This document shows positions 1-10,933 of a stretch of 64,000 nt of DNA, in pieces. Positions within the stretch are counted from its first letter, which is position 1; each line of letters begins with the position of its first letter. Where the stretch lies: positions 1,240,001 through 1,304,000 of the forward strand of contig JAACJK010000109.1 of assembly GCA_013368325.1 (NCBI GenBank). The letters are read 5' to 3'. The stretch comes from Ephemerocybe angulata (lineage: Eukaryota > Basidiomycota > Agaricomycetes > Agaricales > Psathyrellaceae). Below the pieces are notes generated by a model. The model was not told the origin of the DNA, made no database searches, and saw only the letters and a list, made by a program, of their open reading frames with translations. The position numbers and the translations under genes are program-made.

Positions 1-36
1 GGGGATTGGATATATCTGACGCGTTTGGGTTATCAG

Positions 37-864
37 AACGTCGCAGTCGAGCAGCAAGGCAGACGCCGTTTCCAAGTTTGTCGACAACATGTTTGACTCG
101 GCCTACAACATCAGCCAAGTCGAAGGGGATCTCCCAAACGTCCGATGGGGCCGCATTGACTACTTCAACGTCACCTACCTCACCACCAAATGGAACATAT
201 GGCAGTACGTTTCCCAATGCTTGCGCTGTAGCAATCGTATTCACACCCACTCAGGGCCCCCTACATCGTAATTCTAACCGACCGCGGCCAAACACTGCGC
301 TTCTACCGCCCGACCCAGATCCGTGTGCGGGACGACCTCCTCCTTGATTATCTTCGCACCGAAGGCTTCAAATCCACGCCCCCCTGGACCGGCCTCTGGG
401 CCCCCGGTGGCGAGCGCGAATGGATCCTTCACCTCCTCGCATACTACATGATGAAAGCCTACAACGTCTTCGTCAAGATTCCCAAAGTCGTCCTCTATGT
501 CGCTTCCGGTGGCTTAGGCTCGCTCATCCTTAACTGGATGCACAAACCATCGAAGGAACAGCAGAAGCAACTGGCGATAAGACAGGCAAAGGAGGACGCA
601 GCTGCAAAGAAGATCAACGCGAAGAATGCAGCGGAGGCAGCTGTGGCGAAGGGAGAAGGCGAGAAGGTCAAGGCTGTGCTTTCAGGGGACGAGTCTTCGA
701 CGACGAATACCGAGAGGGCTGGACGTAAGCGCCAGCAAAGTCCGAAGAAGGGGAAGAAGTCAGTTGTGAGTGTGGAGGGGTCGTATGACAGCAGTTCGTC
801 TACTACATCGCCGGTGAAGACGAGGTCGAGTACACGGCAGCGGAAGGCGAAGAAGGCACAGTAA
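37..864 (+). CDS. thioredoxin-fold transmembrane protein (TMX-like), 5' partial
   Basis: The gene enters the window from the left. The first exon visible probably begins after an AG at 36 or 46; one intron lies at 205-254 and the stop is at 862-864. The spliced product has a thioredoxin-like segment with the alternation seen after the active site of TMX-family proteins (RIDYFNVTY, then YIVILTDRGQTLRFYRPTQIR split across the intron, then a WTGLW-like turn). A hydrophobic stretch (VVLYVASGGLGSLIL) that should span the ER membrane comes next, then a Lys/Ala/Glu-rich and Ser-rich basic tail. The CxxC region would lie upstream of the window, so redox activity cannot be judged. Family placement rests on pattern and is moderate. 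The upstream exon boundary is uncertain. Confidence 0.6.
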
Positions 865-1616
865 TGGGGCTGGAATGAGTGGTTATTTCGGAGGGTGAAA
901 GGAGTGTATATATTCGATGGAGGTTATCTGAATCATGCTACCATATGTGTATTTTCGTATATTGCCTGCCTGTATGTAATTTTAGACTCGGAATCCCCTC
1001 CTCTTGGCCTTATCAATCGACTCTTCCACCCTCCTGTAGGCAAACTGTTCAGTCGCAAACAGGATCCGCCGATTCTTGTCTGTTTGCAGCAAATGTGACA
1101 CAAATGGGAGGTATAAAGGGCGATTAGCAAGTACATAGGTATCCACGGCCATAGGACTTCGAAAACACCGCATCCCGTCCGATCTGCGCAGTTAACCGGA
1201 GTGCCGCCCAGTTAGTACCACGGTGGGGGACCACGCGGGAATCCCGGGTGCTGTGGTTTTTCACTTTTTGGGGGAATCTGGGCCAAGTCACTGAAGTTGA
1301 CTGAACACTCAACTTTTGAATGGTAATAGGGGCTAATATGAATTAAGCGCTAACTGGGCGCTTACATTTCTTTTCGCCCTCTAAAGCGCAGGGCACATGC
1401 AGGAACGGTTCATATCTTTGGACTGAATACCTCTCAGGATACGTTCTGGTATGACATAGGATACCTCAAAAAAATGTGCACCTAAACCAACTCACTCTTG
1501 GAAAATCCCCTACTACCCGTTCAACCCAAGCAGAACCAAACTACGTCGGAGGTCGATAATCGGCGATCGCACAATACGGGGCTCTAACGTTCTAACCTTC
1601 ACCTCCAGGCCATTCG
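865..1616. other. intergenic, no gene recognised
   Basis: This 752-base gap lies between two genes on the + strand. It should hold the 3' UTR of the first and the promoter of the F-box-like gene. Only short open frames without family resemblance are present, and no repeat was recognised. Confidence 0.6.
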
Positions 1617-3076
1617 ATGACTTCCTCTCTCACTACGGGGCCCAAATTCCCGCAGGAAGTTATCGACCAAATCATCGATGCAACGGTTTCCTCGCTCGAA
1701 GTTGACCGAATCGAATATCCGTCTTGGAATGTGCAGGACCCGTCCATCGATTCCCTTTGCCTTGTGGCGAAGACGTTCGCACCTCGCACACAAAGTCACA
1801 TCTTCAAACGGATACGCATTGCCACGTACAACTATGCATCAGCCCAGAGGGCAACCCGGTTTGCCAACCTCATAGCCGCCAGTCCACAACTAGCACAACA
1901 CGTCCAGCATCTGTGGTTCCAGAATGGGTTCTGTATTCGACAAGTCGAAACGGACAACATGATATTCGCCTTGAAAAAGATGCAGAACCTCGCGACTGTC
2001 GTTTTAGATTGTATAGGCGCCACGACCAGTATATGGGGCGACCCTTTGAACACCCGCCTATTTCCTCGCCTTGCGTTAGCGCTGGCAGGGATCTGTCAGC
2101 TCCCATGGCTAAATGAGCTGTGCATTGGAGAAATCACGGTACCTCTCTCTGCCCTTAGAGCAGTGAAAGGACCCACCGTTCTGAAGATAAAGAATTGCTA
2201 TTTAGAGGTTGGACCGGATGAAGAGTGGGTTCACCATATTCAACGCCGTATACCTACTTACTGATGTTTGATACCAGAACCAGTTCTCCCTCCCCGTCGC
2301 CGAATGAACTACCACTTCAAAAGGTCCGGAAGTTGTACTTGTCCGGCTTAGACACCTACGAAAGCATCAGCAAACTCGATTCATTCCCATACGACGTATC
2401 CTCTGTGCTTGGCTTCCTCATGGACATTGGACCATCATCAAGCAGCCACAATGCGGAAAGAATAATCTTGGGACAAATGCGCAAGCTCAAGGTCCTTTGC
2501 CTACACTCGGCCGTTCCCATCACGATTGAAGACGCCAGCTTCATCAAGTCGCCTCTCAAGCACCTCAACCCTGGGTCCTTCTCGACCCTTACACATTTTA
2601 CCTGGTGCCATAGTTTTGACATCTCTGTGCACTCACCCCTACCCATTATCGTCGACCCCTATGGCGGGTTATTCGTGGAGAACACCCTGTGGAAGCTGTC
2701 CTCCCTCGAAGAACTGGCCATTCAGGTTTCTTTCTACATCGGAGACGATTCGGACGTCACCCCTGTCATTCTCCCCGATGTCTCTGAAACCTACGGGTGG
2801 GGACAGCTCGAAGCTGTCGCATCATCGCGGCGCTGTTTCCCAAGGCTTCACTCCGTGGTGCTGACTATTGGAGTCGAGTTTGGTCACCGTGCTGGTCCAA
2901 AAGCAAGAAATCTGTCCGGGCACGTCACCAGGGATCTCTTCCAGAATCACTTTCGAGAGCTCAAAAATTTGCACGAGCAAGGGGAGTTGGAGGTGTTGTT
3001 CCGTACGCAAGAGCGAGACGTTGTATACGGAGAGGAAGAACCTGAGGAAGATCCTCTGTGGAGAATTAATGGGTAG
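1617..3076 (+). CDS. F-box-like protein, uncharacterised
   Basis: Two exons, 1617-2224 and 2278-3076, joined by a 53-base intron (GTGGGT donor, ACTGAT branch, ACCAG acceptor), give 468 residues. The N-terminus (PKFPQEVIDQIIDA, then a leucine/valine-rich run to LCLVAKTFAP) has the form of the degenerate F-box that opens many agaricomycete F-box proteins. The rest has LRR-like spacing (VRKLYLSGLD, LKVLCLHSA, LEELAIQVSF) but no repeat consensus. The expected role is substrate recognition for an SCF ubiquitin ligase, inferred only from the N-terminal motif. Lineage-specific expansion makes such genes common and fast-evolving. The start is the first ATG in frame. Confidence 0.65.
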
Positions 3077-3338
3077 ATTGCTGGGGAGAGGGGGAACCGT
3101 CGATAGAAAGGCGTTTCACCAAGACCTGAATCATATTTCCCATGCAACCAATCAGTACAGAGGCGCTTCAGCGCACAAATCTATGTATTACAACTAGTTT
3201 GCCAAAAACATTGTCCAAGAAGAAAAGGAAAAGATAGGAAGCTCATGGCTTTGTGTGGTTTACTACTATGACGCGTGATCTATAAGAAGCCCCAGGGTAT
3301 ACGCTGAAAAGAAAGACAGGAAAAGGAGAGCATGCAAT

Positions 3339-5014
3339 TTACGCTGCGACGGACACAGCAGGAAGGGCGCTCTCGAAAGGCCCGGCGACCTTCTCGAGGT
3401 CTGTCTTGACTGCCGCTCGTAAATTGTAAAGCACAGGGGAATAGAAGTCGAAAGTTGTCCAGAGGAAGAGGCGGCTGTATTGCGAGATGCTCTTGTCGTA
3501 ATCGGCTGGCAAGGGTAAGCAAAGGAGAGTCAGATGCACGTCGTTCGCATGGATGGATGTGTGTATGTGATCGCATACCTTGAAGTGCTCTGCGCAAGTC
3601 TAACCAAACAGCCGTTGTATCCGTGATGATAACATCCACACCCCATCTGACAGCCTATAAGGGGGAAGGAATGAGCATATCAAGACAAGGCGATACACGC
3701 GGTCGAAATAACTTCACGAACCTCTGTCATGTGGGAGGGTTCATTGACAGTCCACACCATAATATGCTTGCCAGCTGCTCGTGCATCCTTCATGAACCTA
3801 GAAAGAGATAAAATGGGGTGCCCACATGTTAGTACTTGAATGCTACAATCGAAATTCGACATGATCGCAAGAATAGAACCGGTCATCATTCGCAATGGCG
3901 ATTGACGCCCCTGAACCCCAGAATAGCGCAACAAAGTGCAATTCAAAACGGTACGAAAAAAGAGGGTTCGGAAGGTTCCTTACCTTCGACCTTTTGAACT
4001 TGTCAGGGAGCCAAAGCTCATCGAGAAGGTGTCGCATGAGTCCCAGAAGTACTTGATCGCAATCTCAACACTGTTCCCGATATACGACCGTTTGCAGTAA
4101 CCCAAATGCTCCTTTGCATGTGGGAGGAAACAGGGGTGCCACAGACCAAGCAATATCCGAGGCGCGAGGAGCGTCTCCCAGTCCGGATGCGAGCTGATGA
4201 CTTGGTGCATCAACCGGAAGAGCCGGGCAGGGTCATTCTGCACTTTAACGTCGACGTTGAACTTGACATGCTGGTTTTCAGGCTAATATGGTGGTATGAG
4301 AATGGACCTGTGTATTCATTGAGAAGGTTCTCACCAGCATGAGCAGAGCAACCGTCTCTGCAAAAGTGGGGATGGCCTGCTTGGGCTCCTTGATGGTCCG
4401 AACGTGTTCCATCCCCTTCTCCCCATACCAATCACGCTCCTTAATTTGACCTGGCGCCAAAAAGCGGCGTTCAATACGGGGCTCGGTGGCGGCACGTCAA
4501 ACTAGTGCGTACCTGATGAGTCGGTTGTCCGGGTAAGCACTGCAAACGACCCAAGGTCCGTCAGCGCGGGTCTTGATAGAACACAACAAAGCAACGGCAC
4601 ATAGGATGGCAATTGCTAATTGTTCACTCACCCGGATCGTGGAACATGACAACGACATCGTCCTTCGAGACATGCACGTCTAGGAAAGCACGTTAATACT
4701 TAGGTGCATCTGGTCGAGCTAATGGAGGAAATGATGTACCGCTTTCAATGCCCTCGGCGCCATCACGGATAGCGGCCTCGAAGCTCGCCAGCGTGTTCTC
4801 AGGGAAGCGGGACGACGCCTAGTCCAAGAGAAGGTTGTAAGACACGTTAAACCCCTCTAGTGGGTACTTGCTCACCCCGCGATGACCCCAACATTCTGCA
4901 ACACCGCAAGCAAAAGTCAGCTCGGCATGTCGTATAGGGCGACGCTGCGCACGGTGATGGCTGACCTGGCAAGGAACGGGGACCAGCCTGCTTGTCTGAC
5001 TGGGCCGAAAGCAT
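3339..5014 (-). CDS. glycerophosphodiester phosphodiesterase (GDPD family)
   Basis: Ten exons read right to left: 4966-5014, 4876-4895, 4740-4818, 4632-4679, 4513-4539, 4335-4450, 3984-4282, 3722-3797, 3579-3654, 3339-3505. They total 957 bases, 318 residues. The enzyme hydrolyses glycerophosphodiesters to glycerol-3-phosphate and an alcohol. Family hallmarks are in order: ECWGHRGAS with catalytic His about 21, FPENTLASFE, the metal site in IESDVHVSKDD, VMFHDP, LTRTTD, WYGEKGMEHVRT, FNVDVKVQ, and a C-terminal WTVNEP and GVDVIITD. The HRG motif is divided by an intron following a 20-base exon. No signal peptide is visible, so a cytosolic or peripheral location is likely. The intron at 3798-3983 is unusually long (186 bases) for this locus. 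Confidence 0.93.
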
Positions 5015-5976
5015 GTCGCGATGAGCTGAGGAATGGGTGGGAGGTGGGTGTGGGGAATGAAGGTGGAAAAAGCGGTGTGGGTCGGGCTGACTTTTATATT
5101 CAGGCCTCGGAACACGCACGACCGGCCCTTCATAAAAAGCAATATTTGCCCGTACCCAAAAAAGGAAGCCTGAGATAATAGCACTGCCAGCGCTTGTCGC
5201 CTCCTGCCCACAATCATGGACCAACGGACGCCGTTATGACCAATTCGCCTCAGTTGCGCCGCTTCCAAAGCCATATCCCTCTCAAAGGCCCTGCATGCTA
5301 CGCCGCATGACCCAATGAGCCTGAGTTTTCCGTGTTCCGGGACAGCTACCACTCATTGCTTTCCCAGAGACCGCACGGCACAAACACCTGTCTCGTTATC
5401 GACCCGGACACCGAAAGTCTCCATCCATAAGACCTCGAGGCGGAGAACAGCACCGATTGAGGGGCTTGGATGTGTGAACGTGGTGCGTATTCGGATTTTC
5501 AGTAAACCGTTAGTGGTGGAGAGACGGAGACCCCGGAACATCTTGGTGGACTTGCTGTTGAAACGTGCGCGCCGCACAGACAAATCTTTGATGGCAATGC
5601 TCGCAATGCTCCGTAGTCGTATTCAAAGCAAACGCCGTCAAACGTTCAGCTGCTTCCTACAATTTCGGGGTGGCCAAGAGCGATATGTGCTGGAGAAGGA
5701 AGCTTCGTTGCGCACATGCGAGTAATCTATCGGAGGCGTGCTCACCATTGCTCCACTTAGACACACCAACACTGAGTGGGGTAGGGCGATAACATATAAA
5801 TGGGCCTAGGAAGGATATCGCCTGAACACGTTCTGCCAGGGTTTCGTAAAGCCGTTCCTCAGACCCAACAGGAAGGAACGCGTGTTATAATAAAGGAGGT
5901 AGTGTACGACGTGCTTTCGAAAGTGCAAAATGGGTTGCAGGTTATTATTGGATAGCAATGTCTATCCGTATCTGCT
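5015..5976. other. intergenic, no confident gene
   Basis: This is the gap between the GDPD promoter and the 3' end of the acyltransferase gene, both on the minus strand. Apart from the TATA box at 5091-5098 it holds short open frames on both strands (for example minus strand 5353-5583, about 76 codons) with no family resemblance and no splice partners that I could find. Confidence 0.5.
5091..5098 (-). promoter_or_regulatory. TATA box of the GDPD gene
   Basis: The reverse strand reads TATAAAAG about 77 bases upstream of the chosen GDPD start codon. This supports the start at 5014 rather than the longer in-frame extension upstream. Confidence 0.5.
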
Positions 5977-7139
5977 TCATTGACTTTCCGGTCGTCCAAC
6001 CAGAATCATGCCTTCGTCCTCCTCCGTCTCGGCCCCATTTTCACTGGATCGCCGAGTTGACACAGTTGACGTAGAGGATGCCAGAGAAGTGGTCGAAGCG
6101 CTGACACCAAGTGCTGAAGATTGTGAAGAAGGTGTGGGGGATGCAGGGGGCTTCTCGGAGAAGGCCACCTGAGGTTGGGGGACAGGGGTAGGTTCTTTCT
6201 TCGCCGAAGGGGGAGTGGCATGGCTTGAGATTTCGTGTAAAGTTTCGACCATCTGCTCCCTGACGCTGATAGCCAGCTGGCCAATGTCCGCAGATGTCAA
6301 TCCGACTGTGGGGATCGGGGGAAGTACTGAAGCGTTCAGAGGTCAGAAGATGGACCAGGGTAAGAGCATCAGTTCACTCGCACCTTTAACCTTAATGACG
6401 CCCTCATTAAATACACCGTGGTGGTAGAGATGATGGTAATTTTCAACGACGATAGGGATGATAGGAATGCCGGCGGCGACTGCGAGGTGGAAACCGCCTT
6501 TCTTCAAGGGAAGCATGTCGCTCTCCGGGGAAAGATGGCGCGTACCCTCGGGGAATATCCAGGTTGAGATCTTGTCCTTCTTAATCAGGTTTCCAGCATC
6601 GTTCAGGGACTTGACTGCTTTAACATTGTTTCCTCTGTTAAGGAAGACTGTGCCTGACATGGCCATGAAGGGCCCCAAGGGCGAGAACTTGAGCGACTCC
6701 TTCGACACGATAGTAGTCTGCTTCGGCATACACCTAGATTAAACGATCGATTAACGCGCCAACATACAATCGCAAATGTAGCAACTTACCGACCAACAAT
6801 GAGGACATCCAACATACTCTGATGGTTAACCATAATGACGGCTGGTCGCATATCCAGATACTGCTCCCCCTCCACTTCAACCCGGAGGTTGAAGAGCCTG
6901 CTCACGGCGCCATAGAACACTTTCGCAACAAAGTTGTTGACATCGTATTTCTTCCCCGCTAGAGAGTATCCGATGGCTGCGAAGATGCACCCCGAGGCTA
7001 CCGAAACAAGCGTTCCGGCGTAGGCGACTGCGCGAATGTAGTACCGAGCAACGGGCGAGGAGTTGGATAGTGATCGGAGGAAGAGGACTGGCAGCGAAAT
7101 ATACGCCAGGGGCTTGAACAGCGAGACGATGAAGGACAT
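5977..7139 (-). CDS. SLC1: 1-acyl-sn-glycerol-3-phosphate acyltransferase
   Basis: Three exons, 6790-7139, 6384-6733 and 5977-6326, give 349 residues. The enzyme acylates lysophosphatidate to phosphatidate on ER or lipid-droplet membranes in glycerolipid synthesis. The PlsC motifs are intact: NHQSMLD (the NHx4D catalytic motif, about residues 105-111), a GTVFLNRG block, FPEGTR (about 177-182) and a VPIIPIVV-like block. Two hydrophobic segments precede the catalytic motif (LAYISLPVLF and the AYAGTLVSVASG region). The start MSFIVSLFKPLAY matches the usual fungal N-terminus and is preferred to upstream leucine codons. The C-terminal 100 residues are Pro/Ser/Thr-rich and acidic, probably disordered. 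Each of the three exons is exactly 350 bases. The gene is divergent from the gene at 7492. Confidence 0.93.
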
Positions 7140-7491
7140 GACGGAACGAAGGTTCCAAAATCTAGAGATGATGGAGGTTGCGAGTTGAAGGGCGTTGGTG
7201 CTTCTCCCTACGCGATACTGCGCCGACGACACGCGGAACCCAGCCGACTTTGGGGATTTTCCCGGTATTTCTTCCGTGTTGCGACAACTCTGTGTCTATT
7301 TCTCCAATAAAGAGTGGTATCCTTCCCCGTCGTTCGTCGTTCGTCGTCGTCGTGCGGTCGGTCGTAAGTGGTGGAGACTGGAGAGGGGTGCGAAGAGCCT
7401 GATTTTGGACATTTTCCCGCTTGTAGCCGGAGTTCGAATCAATAAGTTCCCCAACAGATATGCTTTCCCCGCGCTCTCTATTTCACAAGCC
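7140..7491. promoter_or_regulatory. divergent intergenic region (AGPAT / unknown gene)
   Basis: This stretch of 352 bases separates two diverging start codons and must hold both promoters. A CT/CG-rich run (TCGTCGTTCGTCGTCGTC around 7330-7350) is the only visible compositional feature. No clear TATA box was seen. Confidence 0.45.
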
Positions 7492-8811
7492 ATGGCCAAA
7501 CCCCAGGAAGACCCAAATCCGCCCTTGACTCGCGGTACTTGTCCTATTTCTGACTTGTGCGATGAGGGCCTGTGCTCAAGGATTCCGCGTTGCTAGGCCG
7601 GAATACGTCTCCCAAGCCCCTCGTGTCGTCGCGTGGTTCAAGTGCTGCCTCAACGCCAACGTCGCCCATTGTCCCGGGAGCAGGTGCTGACGAGAGAGGT
7701 AGAAAAGTGACTTCCTTAGGACTTGCAGCCTCACCCGAAGTGCCTGCTGTCGAGAGTCCGTCGGAATCACCCCCTGAGGAGGCGTCAAACGACCGGACAA
7801 TTGGGCAATCTCCTCGACCTCCATTGGACTCTGGAAGTGCGGGTCCTGGTGCTGTGTGTTTCCCTCTCTACTTGCGTTATGACTTAAAACTGAATGACAA
7901 CAAGGAATCGCTAGGTGAAGGGTTTACCGTGAGGGTAGTGGACCGCACAACATGGGTATCAACTTCAGGTCCCCCACCATTGAGAACGGCACCTGTAAGG
8001 CATCGACAGCCACTAGTCATGGCCTACGTGATATTCTGACCTAAACCTAGGCACCAACACGAAGAACTGCTCCCCCCACAGAAGAGAATGCTCAAGAAAC
8101 CACAGACTCGCTCCAAGTCAATGCTGCAGAGTACCCTTGGCTCTACATGTCCTCAACTCTCGACGCTTGCTTCGACAACACCGAGTCATCTAAACTCCAA
8201 CCTGAGTCCTCAGAAAAGTCAACCAACGTTGCCCAAGACCGCGTGCTGTTCGGCGCATCTGAATCAGACGAGGTACCATTGGAGTCACCCACTCTTCCTC
8301 GGATCTTGCGTACTCAGGCGTGATTTCCTTAGTTCTCTAAAACTGCACCAATTGTGATGCAGGCATTCCACACCCATGGCGAAACGTGCTCACGCGTCGA
8401 AGCCGAGGCACTCCAACTTGCTTTGCACGGGTCGAAATCGTCGGAAGAAGACGAAGAAGCGCGTTTACAAGCTTACCGTGATATGCTGGACGAACTCGGT
8501 AAGGGGCCATCTTGTGTACACCGACTGCTTCAAACTAACATTTTTTGCAACCCCCAGAGGCTCTGCATGCAGAAGCTCTTACCCTTGAATCATCAATCGA
8601 GGAGCTCACCTCTGCCCAGAACGCTGAAGATCGCCTAGACGCCGAAACTACGGAGCCCTCTGCGCGATCTCAAATCCTCGGCGTCATCTCTGCGTCTCTG
8701 CCAGTGATCAAAGCCCGCATTATGAATCTTTCGATGGCACAGGAGCTTGTGGACAGCGCTTTGGAGAACCTCACTATGAGTCTGCGCATGGAGAGCCTGG
8801 GAATTGAATAG
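7492..8811 (+). CDS. uncharacterised protein, Ser/Pro-rich N-terminus and helical C-terminus
   Basis: The proposed exons are 7492-7534, 7567-7853, 7905-7994, 8051-8272, 8363-8498 and 8558-8811 (1032 bases, 343 residues). I do not recognise the family. The first half is low in complexity (Ser, Pro, Thr, Glu), as in a disordered region. After EYPWLYMSSTLDACF the sequence becomes Glu/Leu/Ala-rich and helical (EDEEARLQAYRDMLDELE, then ALHAEALTLESSIEEL), ending in a probable coiled coil to the stop. The last three exons are well supported by frame. The first intron would be only 32 bases (7535-7566), so the N-terminus is uncertain. The intron at 8273-8362 could instead be partly coding. Confidence 0.55.
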
Positions 8812-9050
8812 ACGCCTGTTGACATGGCCATGTAACGCTATACCCTATCATTGGACGGATATATCAAGGACATACCCTGCACTACATGACCTTATACTAT
8901 GTGCCTTCAGTGCATTCCGAACCTGTGTCAGGCTCAGGGAGTGACAGCGACTGCTCGGATAATCCTGCCTCCAGGGCTAAGCGCTAAATATCGACTAGCT
9001 ATCAATATCTAAGTAAAATGAATGGAATACTGGAGCGCGAAGACCCATAC

Positions 9051-10933
9051 TCATAGCTTCTTCTTTCTCATAGGCTTCGCGGGTGCGCCAATGACCATCT
9101 GCCAGACCCTTGCGTCGGCTTCGCGCCAGTCACTGTCACGGTGAACATACTCAAACCGGTTTATACCTCTCCTCATCCACCATCTGTTGACTCTCGCATC
9201 CTCGATTATGATGGGTTTCCACCTCTCGAGGAGCTTTCTCAGCCTATCAAGAAACCCTGCAACCTGGCTTGGCGACAACATGGACGAAGGCAAGGACGCG
9301 ACCTGGTCCAGTAGGGCCGGGATGTTAGTGCGCTGCGAATCGAAATTGCAATTAATATCAGATCGAGGCAGGCTATCGAGGCACGCACATATAGTAACCC
9401 AATGTCTGAACCCACTATGCTGTATGCTTCCATTTCCTTAACGACTTGTGCCAGCCCCACGAGAGCCTTGTACCATCTCGGAGTATGAGGCACCCAGGAG
9501 TATCGAAACCGTGGCTCCGTGTGTGTCTTGTTCAACTGCAACCTCAAAACCTCGGCCCAATGGATCATCGGAGCCATTGCAGGCGCTTGAATCGAGGGAA
9601 GAGATTCGAGTTGGCGCAACAGGCGCAGAAATAGGTCCTCTCCAAGCCCGGTTATAATGTTCATCTCCAGTAATTGTTGAGTTACGCCATTTCTGTACAT
9701 CTCTTCACGAGCCCTCGCCAAGAGGTTCAAAGCGCTATAGTCCGATTCCGGCGACGGGTACACCAGCGAGTATTGGAACGTAAATCTTCTGAGCTTTGGC
9801 ACGAGCTTCGGTAGCCATGTTTGGCCTGACTTGCCGACTCCTTCCTCGTCACGGCCCCCTTCAGCCCAAGCGCCGACAAGTTCCTTCATGTCAGAACGTG
9901 GGAGGCCGTTAACACAGAGCGTCTCCAGCTTTGGACAGACACCTAGCACGTGGGTCACCTTCCCACTGAGCTCATGCCAGTATTCATACCTAGGAAGGAT
10001 GGTGAGGGATTGGAGAAGGCATTTGGAGCGTGTTATAAGTGACGCGATGTCCGAGAAGATGGTTGTCGCGATCGAAGCAACGACGTTAAGGTCCAGGAGG
10101 GCCGGGAGCACGAGGGATTGGAAGAATCTAGAGTCAAATGTGTCGAACTGAAGGCCAAGTCTCGTTAAGCAAGCATGACGGAGGGGGATGTCGGCGATAA
10201 TGGGAGGAAAACTTCCGTGGAAGTCACATTCGAGTGATTGAAGGCGAGGGGAAGAGGTTATTGCACGGTGGAACCATGTTTCCGACAGTGCTGTCCTCTC
10301 ATGATACTTAACCAGCTGTGGCCATGGCAAATTCAACTCCAATTGTGGCTCGTCCCAATGGTGCCCTGATATTTGTATGCTGTAGCACTCGAGGCGGGGC
10401 GCCGAATTTAAACGATGCAAGAAGGCAGGGGATGGCGTTCCATCTCGGATGGTTAACGATAGCTTCTCCAGCAATTCAAATCTGCCTTTGACGCCCGCGA
10501 GAGCATTCAAGGCCCCCGACTGGAGACACAGCTCTACGTCGTACCACTGTGTGGCATATTGAGAGAGCAGGGTAAGAGTTTGGACCGCCGCTTGGAAATC
10601 CCCATTATTATACGTCAAGCCTTGGTCGAAAGAAAATATAAGTGGTTGCGACTTGGCACGGTCCAGGTGGCGTTTAAGGCCCTGAAAAAAGCGTGAATCG
10701 GTTTGTGGGCGAGGGCGGTAGTTTGGTCCCTTGATACGGAGACTGCCCAGATTGCGCCATAGCCGAGGGGATGAGAGGAACGCAGAGCGCCATTGCTGGC
10801 TGACGAGGTTTAGTGATTTAAGTGGAAGGAGAGGATCTTCGTCCAGCTCCGACGATAGTGCCGCCTGGAAGAAAATTTGTTCAAGAATCTCTCCTGGAAT
10901 GTCCTGCGATAAGGACAGGCGAGGGGCTTTCAT
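9051..10933 (-). CDS. F-box protein, uncharacterised
   Basis: Two exons, 9389-10933 and 9051-9332, with a 56-base intron, give 608 residues. The N-terminus holds a good F-box (DIPGEILEQIFFQAAL ... LKSLNLVSQQWRSAFLSSP, ending RLWRNL, about residues 10-65). The body has irregular leucine-rich segments (LEKLSLTI, LQSLECDF, LLDLNVVAS, LETLCVNGLP) like those of agaricomycete F-box/LRR proteins. The C-terminus ends in a lysine run (PMRKKKL). The expected role is an SCF ubiquitin-ligase substrate adaptor; the target is unknown. It lies directly upstream of the borosin gene on the opposite strand, with 1.8 kb between, and nothing in the sequence ties the two functionally. Confidence 0.8.

Noticed and set aside
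5353..5583. 76-codon minus-strand open frame between GDPD and the acyltransferase
   Set aside because: Reads somewhat like protein but has no family resemblance, no clear promoter and no conserved neighbours.
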